64,000 nucleotides of DNA from a candidate division Hyd24-12 bacterium UBA6080 (GTDB lineage: Bacteria > Fermentibacterota > Fermentibacteria > Fermentibacterales > JCC-6), in assembly GCA_002436025.1 (NCBI GenBank), contig DIXM01000002.1:62001-126000 (forward strand), in the 5' to 3' direction. A program made the translations under genes and the position numbers. Numbering within the stretch: the first letter of the stretch is position 1; every line of letters begins with the position of its first letter. Under the pieces are notes generated by a model, which had not been told where the DNA came from, did not search any database, and saw only the letters and a program-made list of their open reading frames with translations. Below are positions 43,802 through 53,232 of the stretch, piece after piece.

Positions 43802-44602
43802 ATGGACATGCGAACATTTTTGGCAAAACACCCCGTTTTCACGCGGGACGAATTGGAGGATTCGCTGCAGGCGGACCACTCCGGGAACAGCAATACCGCC
43901 AATTCGCGGCTGGCCCACCATGTTCGTGCCGGCCACGTGATCCAGATCCAGCGGGGTCTCTACGCCAGCGTGCCCACAGGAACCGATCCGGCTTCGTTAG
44001 TACCCGACCCCTGGCTGGTTGCCTCCAGGCTGGCAAAGGAAGCTGCCATCGCTTATCACTCTTCTTTCCAGTTTCACGGACGCGCATACACAGTGTCAAG
44101 CGAATATGTCTTCGTCAGCAATCAGACCATGCGGCCCATGGAGTTCCGAGGCTGCCGCTTCCGTCGCGTTTCTCCCCCGAAGGCCCTTCTCAGGGATGGA
44201 AAGGAGCTGTTCGGGATCGAGACAGTCGACCGCCTCGGGCACGACATTCATGTCGCCTCTCTGGAACGGTCGCTGGTGGACATCCTCGACCGGCCAGACC
44301 TCGGGGGTGGCTGGGAAGAGATCTGGCGTTCCGCCGAGTCGGTGGAGTACTACGACATCCAGCAGGTCGTCGAATATGCGCTGCTCCTGCGGAATGCCAC
44401 TACCGCCGCGAAAGTGGGCTTCTTCCTCGAACAGCATCAGGTGGAGCTCATGGTGGAAGACAGGCTGCTAGACAGACTGAGAGAAGCCCAGCCGCGTCAG
44501 CCCCACTACATGGATCAGGGGAGTTCTGGACAGCTGGTGACGAACTGGAACCTGATTGTCCCCGAACAGGTTCTGACACGTGCTTGGGAGGTTGAGATAT
44601 AA
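43802..44602 (+). CDS. AbiEi-type antitoxin/transcriptional regulator
   Basis: 266 residues from the ATG at 43802; an ATG at 43769 is the alternative. An N-terminal winged-helix (MRTFLAKHPVFTRDELED, SRLAHHVRAGHVIQIQRGLYA) is followed by the AbiEi C-terminal region (ASRLAKEAAIAYHSSFQFHG, SSEYVFVSNQ, VASLERSLVDILDRPDLGGGWEEIWRSAE). In type IV AbiE systems this protein represses its own operon and counteracts AbiEii. The toxin gene follows after 20 bases. Confidence 0.87.
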   Translation: MDMRTFLAKHPVFTRDELEDSLQADHSGNSNTANSRLAHHVRAGHVIQIQRGLYASVPTGTDPASLVPDPWLVASRLAKEAAIAYHSSFQFHGRAYTVSSEYVFVSNQTMRPMEFRGCRFRRVSPPKALLRDGKELFGIETVDRLGHDIHVASLERSLVDILDRPDLGGGWEEIWRSAESVEYYDIQQVVEYALLLRNATTAAKVGFFLEQHQVELMVEDRLLDRLREAQPRQPHYMDQGSSGQLVTNWNLIVPEQVLTRAWEVEI

Positions 44603-44622
44603 GACTCTCACGCGAACGTCTG

Positions 44623-45558
44623 ATGGCCGGATCCGAGGCGACCGGGTTCCGGCCGGAGGTGCTGGAGAAGGTCATCCACCTGCTCAATCTCCTGGCTGTG
44701 TTCAAGCGGCATCCGGCGCTTGGTTCCCGTCTCGCGCTGAAAGGCGGCACCGCACTCAACCTGTTCTACTTCGACCTGCCGCGTCTGTCTGTCGATATCG
44801 ACCTGAACTACATTGGTGCGGCTGGCAGGGAGGAGATGCTCTCCGACCGGGAGAAGGTCGAGTTTGCCGTGCAGGCTGTTTGCCAGCGTGAGGATCTGTC
44901 CGTGAAACGAGTCCCGAGTGACCACGCGGGTGGCAAATGGCGCTTGCGTTACGGCAGCGCCCTTGGCGGCGGAGGAAACCTGGAAGTTGATCTGAATTTC
45001 ATGTTTCGCGTCCAACTATGGCCCGTTAAATCGATGAACTCGGTGGATGTGGGCACATACTCCGCCAGCGGAATACCCGTCATGGATGTGCACGAACTGG
45101 CGGCTGGAAAGCTGGCGGCGCTGTTTGCCCGCCAGGCCAGCCGGGACCTGTTCGATGCACACCGGCTGTTAACCGCCGCGGACTTCGCTCCCGATCGATT
45201 GCGGCTTGCCTTCATCCTCTACGGAGCCATGAATCGCCGCGACTGGCGTACCATCACGCTGGACGACATAGGGTGCAATCCTCGCGAGTTGGAGAACCGA
45301 CTTCTGCCGGTGTTGAGCAACACGGTCCGTGAATCGCTTCACCCTGCTTGGGCGGAACAGATGGTCGAGATCTGCCGCGAGCGCCTCTCCGGTCTGGTTC
45401 AGTTCAACCCGGGCGAAACCGAGTTCCTGAATCGCTTGCTGGACCATGGCGAGATCGTCCCCAGCCTGCTGACCGAAGATGCGGGTTTGGCCTCCCGCAT
45501 CCAGGAACACCCGCTTCTGCTATGGAAGGCTCTGAATGTGCAGCGTCGGCGTAGTTAA
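44623..45558 (+). CDS. AbiEii-type nucleotidyltransferase toxin
   Basis: 311 residues. Nucleotidyltransferase motifs: KGGTALN at 40-46, LSVDIDLNYIG with D58 and D60, NLEVDLNF near 120-128, and the downstream V-D-HELAAGKLAAL and SRDLFDAH segments typical of AbiEii/MenT-like enzymes. The family modifies RNA or nucleotides to arrest growth, giving phage abortive infection or plasmid maintenance. The frame is open upstream to the antitoxin stop, but the first ATG is at 44623 with no clear ribosome site, so translational coupling is likely. All motifs are intact. Confidence 0.88.
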   Translation: MAGSEATGFRPEVLEKVIHLLNLLAVFKRHPALGSRLALKGGTALNLFYFDLPRLSVDIDLNYIGAAGREEMLSDREKVEFAVQAVCQREDLSVKRVPSDHAGGKWRLRYGSALGGGGNLEVDLNFMFRVQLWPVKSMNSVDVGTYSASGIPVMDVHELAAGKLAALFARQASRDLFDAHRLLTAADFAPDRLRLAFILYGAMNRRDWRTITLDDIGCNPRELENRLLPVLSNTVRESLHPAWAEQMVEICRERLSGLVQFNPGETEFLNRLLDHGEIVPSLLTEDAGLASRIQEHPLLLWKALNVQRRRS

Positions 45559-45566
45559 CGGTTGCC

Positions 45567-45860
45567 ATGGCCGTCTGCGCCAGACCGGTCAATAGAAGCT
45601 CATCGCCTGCCGCGAACGGAAGCGGCGAAGAGGTTGAGCTTGTCTGCGGGATAGAGGAGATGGCCGAGGGAAAACTCACCGTCCGCCACAGCCGCACCGA
45701 CAGCCCCTTCTACCAGCTCAGGGAATTCTAGGAGGGGCTGGGAGTAGCGAGATACACGAAGCTCTGCACCTTTCCCGAGGGCAGCTTCGAGATGGATTAC
45801 CTGCTCTACCGGGGCAAGTACCGGGGGCCCGCAATCACCGGCGGACTGAACCCCGGGCAC
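45567..45860 (+). pseudogene. Stop-interrupted reading frame of unknown origin
   Basis: An ATG frame from 45567 reads through EEVELVCGIEEMAEGKLTVR and TDSPFYQLREF to a TAG at 45729-45731, then continues in the same frame as EGLGVARYTKLCTFPEG and MDYLLYRGKYRGP. The composition on both sides of the stop looks coding, suggesting a decayed gene end left behind by the AbiE insertion. I do not recognise the family. A selenocysteine-type explanation does not apply to TAG. Confidence 0.4.
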
Positions 45861-45861
45861 A

Positions 45862-45896
45862 AAAAAGAGCATGGGGGGGCGCGCCGGCGCCCCCCG
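45862..45896 (-). terminator. Rho-independent terminator of trpB2
   Basis: On the minus strand, GGGGGGCGC pairs with GCGCCCCCC around a 4-base centre (45874-45896) and is followed after CATGCTC by TTTTTT (complement at 45862-45867). It starts seven bases after the trpB2 stop. Confidence 0.8.
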
Positions 45897-45903
45897 AAAG
45901 CAC

Positions 45904-47160
45904 TCAGGAAAACGCGGCCATATCCATCAGCCCGTGCCCCGAAAGGCAGAACAGGATGACCGAGGGGGTGCCGGCATCCTTGGCCCGCAGGGCAGACTCG
46001 ATGACATAACTCACGGCGTGGGCCGACTCGGGTGCGGGCAGTATCCCTTCGCACCGTAGGAACAGCTTTGCGGCGGAGAACACCGAGTCCTGGGGAACGG
46101 CAACAGCCCGGACCATCCCCAGTGACACAAGGTGGCTCACAAGGGGACTCATTCCGTGATACCGAAGCCCTCCCGCGTGAATGGGCGGCGGCACGAAATC
46201 ACACCCCAGCGTGTACATCATGTACCTGGGCGTAAGGCCTGAAGAGTCGCCGTAGTCGTAACGGAGTTCGCCTTTGGTGAGTGTGGGGCACGAGGATGGT
46301 TCCACCGCAACGTAGGAGACACCTGCCCCGGAAGCAACGAACGGGAAGGCAATCCCCGCAAAGTTCGATCCTCCTCCCACACACGCAACCACCTCGTCGG
46401 GGAAATCCCCCATCTCTTTCATCTGAAGAAGGGCTTCCTGTCCGATCACCGACTGGTGAAGGCAGACCGAATCAAGAACCGACCCCAGACTGTAGCAGCA
46501 CGAAGGATCACCGAGGACCTGCTCAACAGCTTCACTGATTGCTATCCCAAGGCTTCCCGGGTGCGAAGCATCCTTCTCCAGAAAACTCTGCCCAGCCGAT
46601 GTCAGTGAGCTTGGGCTTGCATGCACCGAAGCCCCGTGCATCTCCATGAAGACCCGTCGAAGGGGCTTCTGCAGATAGCTCGCGCGGACCATGAAGACTT
46701 CCAGGGAGGAGCCGAACTGAAGGCATGCCTGGGACAGGGCGCTTCCCCATTGCCCGGCCCCCGTCTCGGTGCAGATGCGGGTTATCCCCGCCTCCCGCGC
46801 AAGAAAAGCCTGCGCAAGGGCAGTATTGCTCTTGTGGCTCCCTGCCGGCCCCGCCCCTTCGTACTTGTAGTAGATCCGGGCCGGAGTATCCAGCTCCCTC
46901 TCCAGGCCAACGGCGCGAACGAGCGGGGTCGGCCTGAACAGAGAGTATGCGGTTCTCACCTCGGAGGGTATTTCCACAAGACGCTCAAGTGTCGTCTCGT
47001 GCCCGATCATCCCCCGGGGAAAAAGACACTCCATGCATGAAGGTGAGGCAACCTCCCCGGAGGGCAGCAAAGGAGGGGGTGGCAGGTAAGGAAGCGAGGG
47101 TTTCACATTCAGGTAAGAGGAAGGAAGATATGAAGAATCCCGCGAAGCAAAGCGTTTCAT
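45904..47160 (-). CDS. trpB2: Tryptophan synthase beta-like protein, TrpB2 type
   Basis: 418 residues. PLP enzyme with the Schiff-base lysine K110 in GSHKSN, then TETGAGQWGSAL, a phosphate-binding GGGSNF and HGMSPL, EGILPAPESAHA and LSGHG. TrpB2 enzymes make tryptophan from indole (or O-phosphoserine plus indole) and usually act without TrpA; no other trp gene is near. The start at 47160 (MKRFASRDSS) is the second of two Mets. A clear terminator follows. Fragments of a second copy lie at 41800-41867 and 43491-43590. Confidence 0.9.
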   Translation of the reverse strand: MKRFASRDSSYLPSSYLNVKPSLPYLPPPPLLPSGEVASPSCMECLFPRGMIGHETTLERLVEIPSEVRTAYSLFRPTPLVRAVGLERELDTPARIYYKYEGAGPAGSHKSNTALAQAFLAREAGITRICTETGAGQWGSALSQACLQFGSSLEVFMVRASYLQKPLRRVFMEMHGASVHASPSSLTSAGQSFLEKDASHPGSLGIAISEAVEQVLGDPSCCYSLGSVLDSVCLHQSVIGQEALLQMKEMGDFPDEVVACVGGGSNFAGIAFPFVASGAGVSYVAVEPSSCPTLTKGELRYDYGDSSGLTPRYMMYTLGCDFVPPPIHAGGLRYHGMSPLVSHLVSLGMVRAVAVPQDSVFSAAKLFLRCEGILPAPESAHAVSYVIESALRAKDAGTPSVILFCLSGHGLMDMAAFS

Positions 47161-47168
47161 GGCATGAT

Positions 47169-47224
47169 CCAATCCTTTTGGAGTTACGATTCACTGATAC
47201 TGGTGCTGTTGAGAAAAGGATTGG
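47169..47224. repeat. 11-bp-arm inverted repeat in the trpB2/polysaccharide spacer
   Basis: Arms CCAATCCTTTT (47169-47179) and AAAAGGATTGG (47214-47224) are perfect and flank 34 bases. The spacer 47161-47439 contains no gene that I can support. The repeat could be an operator or the trace of a small insertion; nothing decides between them. Confidence 0.4.
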
Positions 47225-47439
47225 TTATGGACGGCGCTGGGCCGCCCACCAGAGCCAGGTATGCCTGATGGACGCTGCGGAGCAGAAGAAGAAAGGGCCA
47301 GTGATCATGGGCGGGAAAATACCAGCCACTTACCGGGAGTCAAGGCAAAGCATGACATAGTACCTGACACCCTTTTTGAAAAAGAAGTTCAGGGTTATTA
47401 TCCGTGCAGGAAAGAACAGGAAACCGGGAGGACGATCGT

Positions 47440-49602
47440 TTGAAAATTCTCGGCCAGAAGCTCAGTGATGGTTCAGTTCAGGTGTTTGAAGCACCGGACC
47501 CGATCATTACCGATGGATTTGTGAGAGTCGTAACCCTCTATTCAGCAATCAGCGCAGGTACTGAGGGTGGAAAAGTGATAACCGGGAAAATGTCGTTACT
47601 CGGGAAAGCAAGGTCCAAGCCTGCGCAAGTGATGCAGGTTGTGGGCATGGCCAAATCCCTGGGTTTGAAGGCAACCTATCTGAAAGTTAAAAGCAAACTC
47701 GAGGGAGCCCAGCCCCTGGGCTACAGCCTGTGCGGCAGGGTTACTGAAATCTCAGGAGATGTGGATCATGTTAAGGTGGGTGACCTGGTCGCATGCGCCG
47801 GTGGTGGTTACGCCAACCATGCGGATGAGGTTGTAGTCCCTAAAAACCTTGTGGTGAAAGTACCTGAAGGAGTTGATCCCAGATCCGCAGCCTATACAAC
47901 AATCGCAGCCATCTCACTGCAGGGAGTTAGGCTTGCCGAACCAACCCTGGGTGAATCCGCGGTTGTTATAGGGCTTGGAATAGTCGGCCAGTTGGCGGCA
48001 CAGATACTGAAGGCGAACGGATGCAGGGTGTTCGGAACAGATCTTGATGAAGCACAGGTGGGTCTGGCGCTCGCGACAGGAGCAATTGATGCCGGGGGAA
48101 TCACGGGGAAGGACAGTGTTGAAGCCCTGGTCAGTGACTTCACAAGGGGCAGAGGCGCTGACATGGTTCTTATCTGTGCCGGAACCTCAAGCAACGAGCC
48201 AGTTGAGTTCGCAGCCGAAGTCAGCAGGAAAAAGGGCAGGATCATATCGGTGGGCGCCGTGGGCATGGATCTTCCCAGGGATATCTATTTTAAGAAAGAA
48301 CTCTCCTTTGCCGTATCCTGCTCCTATGGCCCGGGCAGGTATGATCCACACTACGAGGAAGCCGGCATCGACTACCCGTACCCTTATGTAAGATGGACCG
48401 AAGGCCGCAACATGGAGGCAATTCTCGATGGAATGGCCGCAGGAACCATAGACCCCCAAAAAGCAACAACACATGTTTTCCCGATGGAAAAGGCTCCCGA
48501 AGCGTATGAGATCATCTCAGGGAAGACCGAGCCCTTCTGCGGAATGCTCATTGAGTACCCCGAGAAGCGAAGGGATGAAGTAAGGTCTGTTCCCCTTTCC
48601 CGCTCCACCACGCCTGTGAACAAAGACAGGATTGGCATCGGTATGGTAGGCCCGGGCTCTTTTGCCCAGACCTTTCTCCTGCCCCCACTGAAGGGCGACA
48701 AACGGACCTGTTTTTCTTCTGTCTGCACACGAAGCGGTCTGACAGCCTCAGATACCGGTGAGAGACTGGGTTTCCGCAGAGCCGTCGCGAGCATCGAGGA
48801 CCTTCTGAATGACGAGCAAACCCACGCCGTTGTTGTCGCTACACGGCATAACACCCACGCCGACTCGGTCCTCAAGTGCCTAAGGGCGAAGAAGCCTGTG
48901 TTTGTTGAAAAGCCGCTGTGTCTTACTGTTGAAGAACTGAGGGAGATCAGGAAGCTGCAACTGGAGTCAAACACACTCATTCAGGTCGGCTTCAACAGAA
49001 GGTTCTCAAAGGCCGCAGTTGCAGCCAGGAAATTCATTGGAGAGAACCATCCACCCCTGACAATGATGTACAGGATCAGCGCGGGTCACATACCAAGAGA
49101 TCACTGGACACAGACCGAAGAGGGGGGCGGCAGGATAATCGGTGAAGCTTGCCACTTCATCGACCTGCTTCAGTACTTCTGCGGTGCCAACCCGGTCAGT
49201 GTGTTTGCCCAGAGCATCGATACGGCCGATGAATCCCTGGTCCCCCAGGACAACACGGTGATCTCAATCAGGTTCGAAGACGGCTCCGCTGGCTCCATCG
49301 GCTACTTTGCAGAAGGCGGCAAGTCCATGCCCAAGGAGCGTTGTGAGATACTCGGTGGCGGCAGAAGTGCAGTGATAGACAACTTCAACCGGGTTCATCT
49401 TTTCGGCAAGACGAAGAAAGGGACAAGGAAATTCTCGGGCAAGGGGCACAGTGAGGAAATGGTCCAGTTCGTTACCGCGCTCAAGACAGGCATACCCGCT
49501 ATCTCAATTGCCTCTCAGATAGCCACAACCCTAGCGAGTTTCGCTGTTCTTGAAAGCTTGAAGACCGGCAAGGCAGTAGCGATCAATCCCGAAGACTTCT
49601 AG
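47440..49602 (+). CDS. Bi-domain oxidoreductase (MDR dehydrogenase fused to GFO/IDH/MocA dehydrogenase)
   Basis: About 720 residues from the TTG at 47440, chosen for GGGAGG seven bases upstream. Residues ~1-370 are a zinc-dehydrogenase-like MDR domain (GYSLCGRVTEISGDV, AVVIGLGIVGQLAAQIL, ICAGTSSNEPVEFA). From ~395 a GFO/IDH/MocA domain begins (IGIGMVGPGSFAQTFLLPPL), with VFVEKPL and GGRIIGEACHFIDL. Such fusions sit in O-antigen and exopolysaccharide loci beside heparinase/toroid proteins; the sugar substrate is not known. It is the first gene of a three-gene operon. Confidence 0.88.
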   Translation: MKILGQKLSDGSVQVFEAPDPIITDGFVRVVTLYSAISAGTEGGKVITGKMSLLGKARSKPAQVMQVVGMAKSLGLKATYLKVKSKLEGAQPLGYSLCGRVTEISGDVDHVKVGDLVACAGGGYANHADEVVVPKNLVVKVPEGVDPRSAAYTTIAAISLQGVRLAEPTLGESAVVIGLGIVGQLAAQILKANGCRVFGTDLDEAQVGLALATGAIDAGGITGKDSVEALVSDFTRGRGADMVLICAGTSSNEPVEFAAEVSRKKGRIISVGAVGMDLPRDIYFKKELSFAVSCSYGPGRYDPHYEEAGIDYPYPYVRWTEGRNMEAILDGMAAGTIDPQKATTHVFPMEKAPEAYEIISGKTEPFCGMLIEYPEKRRDEVRSVPLSRSTTPVNKDRIGIGMVGPGSFAQTFLLPPLKGDKRTCFSSVCTRSGLTASDTGERLGFRRAVASIEDLLNDEQTHAVVVATRHNTHADSVLKCLRAKKPVFVEKPLCLTVEELREIRKLQLESNTLIQVGFNRRFSKAAVAARKFIGENHPPLTMMYRISAGHIPRDHWTQTEEGGGRIIGEACHFIDLLQYFCGANPVSVFAQSIDTADESLVPQDNTVISIRFEDGSAGSIGYFAEGGKSMPKERCEILGGGRSAVIDNFNRVHLFGKTKKGTRKFSGKGHSEEMVQFVTALKTGIPAISIASQIATTLASFAVLESLKTGKAVAINPEDF

Positions 49603-49603
49603 A

Positions 49604-50830
49604 ATGCAGAACTGCGACTTCAGGCGCATAGCAAATGAAGTTCTTCACTGGGCAGTTCTGCGGGGCTTCAAGGGCACTGATCCGTATGACGGGTTGAACA
49701 GCCGTCTGCTTGCCCCTTTACTGAAGAACTCCCGATTCCTGAGGCTTGCCACCATTCAGACCGTGAAAAGGTCTCCCATCAACCTGCGACCCCTTCTCGG
49801 GGTTCCCGAAGGATATAACCCCAAAGGGCTGGCGCTTTTTCTTTCGGGTTTGGGGCTTACGAAGGAAGAAGACAAGACAGGTAATGCAAACCTGATCACC
49901 TGGCTGGAACAGATGATCTTAAGCCTTGCATCCAGACCAGACGGATCTCCGGTGTTCAGTGAAGACCGCAGAATAAGAATGGACATCACTTCAGCCGAAG
50001 CAGAACAGGCAGGAGTTCTCGCATGGGGCTACAACTTCCCATGGCAGAGCAGGGCCTTTCTGCAACCGGCCTGGTATCCGACTGTGGTATGCTCGAGCTT
50101 TGTTCTTGATGCGCTGAGGGATTCGCAGAGCGTTTTCTATCCCATTGTGGCGAGGAAGCTGGCTCAGTTCACAATCGATTCCCTTAACGTCCACAAAGAT
50201 GAGAGTGGCATATGCTTCAGTTACTCCCCCCGGGACAACACCCGGGTCTACAACGCTTCGCTCTTCGCGGCAAAAATACTTGTTCAAGCTGCACAGTTCG
50301 AGGAAGAACCAAGGAAAGCACGATTAAGAAAACTTGCCCGGGAAGCCTGCAGTTATGTTGCAGCGAAGCAGAGAGCAAATGGCAGTTGGGTTTACGGCGA
50401 GGCAGACCACTGGCAGTGGGTGGACAACCTTCACACAGGCTTTGTTCTGGAAACCATGCAGTTCATTACTGAAGCCCTTGAAACTGACGAATTCAAAGAA
50501 TCACTCCTTAAGGGATTGGGTTACTACAGGAGCAGCCTCTTTACCGAAAACGGGGATGCGAAGTATTTCGAAAACAGCCTTTACCCGCTTGATCCCCATG
50601 GCTATGCTCAGGGTGCGATAACGATGAAGAAGCTGAACGAGCCGGATTTTGCGGAAAGAATTCTATCAAGGGCCGTAGAGCAGCTCTGGGATGAGAGTAA
50701 GAAAGGCTTCTTCAGAAAGCTCAGCAAGCATTCCAGAGAGGGGCTGATTCACCTCAGATGGAATCAGGGCTGGATGTACAAGGCGCTGAAGGAACGCCAA
50801 AGACAAGGCAACGATGAAGATCTGGTTTGA
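49604..50830 (+). CDS. Alpha/alpha-toroid protein of a polysaccharide locus
   Basis: 408 residues, soluble and helical, with repeated aromatic/Gly-rich turns typical of (alpha/alpha)6 barrels: WGYNFPWQSRAFLQPAWYPTVV, DNTRVYNASLFAAKIL, QRANGSWVYGEADHWQWVDNLHTGFVLE and RWNQGWMYKAL. Similar proteins, sometimes named delta-aminolevulinate dehydratase by mistake, accompany bi-domain oxidoreductases in surface-glycan clusters. It starts one base after the previous stop and overlaps the DUF354 gene by 17 bases. Confidence 0.72.
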   Translation: MQNCDFRRIANEVLHWAVLRGFKGTDPYDGLNSRLLAPLLKNSRFLRLATIQTVKRSPINLRPLLGVPEGYNPKGLALFLSGLGLTKEEDKTGNANLITWLEQMILSLASRPDGSPVFSEDRRIRMDITSAEAEQAGVLAWGYNFPWQSRAFLQPAWYPTVVCSSFVLDALRDSQSVFYPIVARKLAQFTIDSLNVHKDESGICFSYSPRDNTRVYNASLFAAKILVQAAQFEEEPRKARLRKLAREACSYVAAKQRANGSWVYGEADHWQWVDNLHTGFVLETMQFITEALETDEFKESLLKGLGYYRSSLFTENGDAKYFENSLYPLDPHGYAQGAITMKKLNEPDFAERILSRAVEQLWDESKKGFFRKLSKHSREGLIHLRWNQGWMYKALKERQRQGNDEDLV

Positions 50831-51827
50831 TGCCGACAATGCTCCCCATGTTCTTGTTATGAAGCCTCTTGCGGAAGAGCTTACCAAACAGGGCCATGAA
50901 GTCAGGTTCACGGCAAGAGACAGGGCGAACACATGTGAGCTGCTCGATCTCTATGGATTTGACTATGTGAAAGTAGGCGGCCCCTACGGCAAGTCAACCT
51001 TCAGCAAAGCAACCGGAACCATCAAGAGAGCACTTCAACTCAGGAAAGCCATGAAAAACTGGAAAGCCGATGTCTCATTCGGCCACGGTTCAAGGTCTCT
51101 CCCCATTGCTTCAAGAATGCTCGGGATTCCGTCAATAACGATGTACGACTACGAATGGGTCAACCCAACCATCTTCAACAGGTTCTGCACAAAGATCCTG
51201 CTTCCGGAAGCGATTACGATTGAAAGATGCATTGAGGCGGGAATTGATGTGAACAAAGTTGTTTTTTTTCCGGGATACAAGGAAAACCTCTACCTCAGCG
51301 GGATTGAACCCGATCCCGCAATTGCTGAAGAACTGGGTCTGAAGCCTGACAAAACAAAGGTTCTCCTTCGACCGCCCGCCACCACCGCCCATTACCATAA
51401 CCCAGAGTCGGAAGGTATTCTGAAAGCGCTGCTTGATAAGCTCTTGATCGATCCGAACGTGCAGATCGTCTGGATTCCCAGAACGGACGATCAGATGGAG
51501 CTTGTTAAAGGTGAACACAGGGCTCAGGTGATTGTACCCGCCAAGGTCTACCCGGGTCCTCAGTTGATCCTGGCAATGGATATGGTGATCGGTGGCGGAG
51601 GGACCATGACCAGAGAGGCTGCAATTCTGGGGGTGCCCTCGGTTTCCTTTTTCAGGGGAAGAGGTGGGTCAGTCGACGCAAGGCTGGAGACTGAGCATCT
51701 GCTGACTTCTTTGGCCTGCTCCCGGGATGTCGAGGCACTTGTGTTTCAAACCAGGGTACCGATGAAAAGGAAAGACGACAGCAGTAGAATTCATGACTTA
51801 ATATTGACAACGATTACTCGCAGATAG
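50814..51827 (+). CDS. DUF354 family protein (GT-B-like)
   Basis: 337 residues. It begins MKIWFDADNAPHVLVMKPLAEEL and has VSFGHGSRSLPIASRMLGIPSI, YKENLYLSG, VLLRPPATTAHYH and MVIGGGGTMTREAAILGVPSVSF, all characteristic of DUF354, a family with a glycosyltransferase-B-like fold related to UDP-GlcNAc epimerases. It occurs in surface-polysaccharide loci. The last gene of its operon, it overlaps the convergent CapK-like gene by 14 bases. Confidence 0.85.
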   Translation: MKIWFDADNAPHVLVMKPLAEELTKQGHEVRFTARDRANTCELLDLYGFDYVKVGGPYGKSTFSKATGTIKRALQLRKAMKNWKADVSFGHGSRSLPIASRMLGIPSITMYDYEWVNPTIFNRFCTKILLPEAITIERCIEAGIDVNKVVFFPGYKENLYLSGIEPDPAIAEELGLKPDKTKVLLRPPATTAHYHNPESEGILKALLDKLLIDPNVQIVWIPRTDDQMELVKGEHRAQVIVPAKVYPGPQLILAMDMVIGGGGTMTREAAILGVPSVSFFRGRGGSVDARLETEHLLTSLACSRDVEALVFQTRVPMKRKDDSSRIHDLILTTITRR

Positions 51828-53232
51828 ACTCATTCTTCCCTGTCAGCTTGGAAACACAGAAGCGGAACTTGCCTGCTGTTGTGCGTGGAATCGCATCAAC
51901 TTTGATCAATTTCAGTCCGACAGGCTTGGGAATCAATGCGCGCAGACCCGAGACCAGTTTTTCGCCGTCCGCATTTGTGTAACCGACCGCCGGAACTATT
52001 CGAATCTCAATCTGATCCAAGGAATTCTGGAACAACTGCGATTCAAGGATGTTTCCAACTTCCTTAAAGGGAAAAGTAAGATTTGAAGCCGACAGCAGAG
52101 AGCCGTCAGGCATAAGCAAAAGGTCTTCCCGCTTTGTGTCGATTCTAGCAATCCGCCTGGAGTGCCGTCCACAGGAGCACTTTCCCGGGAGGAATCTTGT
52201 CATGTCGCCAGTTCTGTACCTTAGCAGCGGAAACCCGAGGTTACTCAGGGATGTCCCTACAAGCTCTCCGTATTCACCGTCGGGAACGGGTTTTCCATCG
52301 GGGTCAACTATCTCAAGAATGCAGTTCTCCCAGTTTTCGTGAAGACCGTTTCTGCACTCGAACTCCGATGCAGAAGCGACTCTTTCAGTTAGACCGTAGT
52401 AGTCATAGATGCCGCAGCAAAAAACACTTGTGATAAGCTCCCTCTGGAAGTCATGCAGCGGCTCTGCGCCGTAGTAAATGCTCTTCATGCGATGGCTCAA
52501 TCCTGCAATTCTGAAACTGTGAGCCAGCGAGTAAAGAACAGATGGATATCCCTCAAGTGATGTAATATTGAAATGACTCAGAGCTTCAAGATAGGCCGGT
52601 GCATTTTCAGGGGTCATGTGGTATGTCGAGAAGTAAACCTGTTTTGCCAGCCTGTTCACCCTCCAGAATGGTGGCTTTTTGGAATCCAGAGGCACTACCT
52701 GGTGGCCACCCAACATACCCCGCCACGATTCACCCAACGCAAGCCCTGTTACTGCCCTCTGTCTCCATATGAGTGCACGCTCCATATCGATGCAGTCGGC
52801 AGTCCAATAAGCCTGCAGCGGAGTTCCGGTGGTTCCGCTCGTTCCGTGGCGGATCAGTCGTTTGTTGTATTGTTTGTTCAGGAACGCTTTCGGGTTATCC
52901 CGAACGCACTCCCTTCCAAGCACCTGCATTCCAGCCAGAGTGCCGAACGGATCCTCCAACATCGACTGCCTGTCTGGAAGTATGTCCTTGTAGAAATCGG
53001 TGTTTTTTGCGGCAAGGAGAATCTCTGTCAGGCTGTTTCTCCTGTAAGCCTCGAGCTCCTCAGGTTCAAACCACTGCGTTTTCATGAGTTGGTTGACCTT
53101 GTTCCGGAAGGCACCGCTGATTTCATGCAGCCACCTGATTGAACCAAATGCCGTGACAGAAAGATTCTGCATGCCGACAGGCAGCGCTCGATAAATCTGA
53201 TAGGAATTCCCTTGTGAGAGGCTCATTTCCAT
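51814..53232 (-). CDS. CapK/PaaK-like adenylate-forming ligase
   Basis: 472 residues. AMP-binding signature RHGTSGTTGTPL, then YYGLTERVASASE, PLLRYRTGDMTRF and a C-terminal TTAGKFRF, as in phenylacetate-CoA ligase and the CapK proteins of capsule clusters. It probably activates an acyl or amino group for attachment to the polysaccharide; the substrate is unknown. CPGKCSCGRHSRR-type cysteines (KCSCG) resemble those of CapK. It is read against the genes on both sides. Confidence 0.85.
   Translation of the reverse strand: MEMSLSQGNSYQIYRALPVGMQNLSVTAFGSIRWLHEISGAFRNKVNQLMKTQWFEPEELEAYRRNSLTEILLAAKNTDFYKDILPDRQSMLEDPFGTLAGMQVLGRECVRDNPKAFLNKQYNKRLIRHGTSGTTGTPLQAYWTADCIDMERALIWRQRAVTGLALGESWRGMLGGHQVVPLDSKKPPFWRVNRLAKQVYFSTYHMTPENAPAYLEALSHFNITSLEGYPSVLYSLAHSFRIAGLSHRMKSIYYGAEPLHDFQRELITSVFCCGIYDYYGLTERVASASEFECRNGLHENWENCILEIVDPDGKPVPDGEYGELVGTSLSNLGFPLLRYRTGDMTRFLPGKCSCGRHSRRIARIDTKREDLLLMPDGSLLSASNLTFPFKEVGNILESQLFQNSLDQIEIRIVPAVGYTNADGEKLVSGLRALIPKPVGLKLIKVDAIPRTTAGKFRFCVSKLTGKNESICE

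Noticed and set aside
45729..45731. In-frame TAG considered as pyrrolysine readthrough
   Set aside because: Nothing suggests a pyl system, and the frame has no recognised family; decay is simpler.
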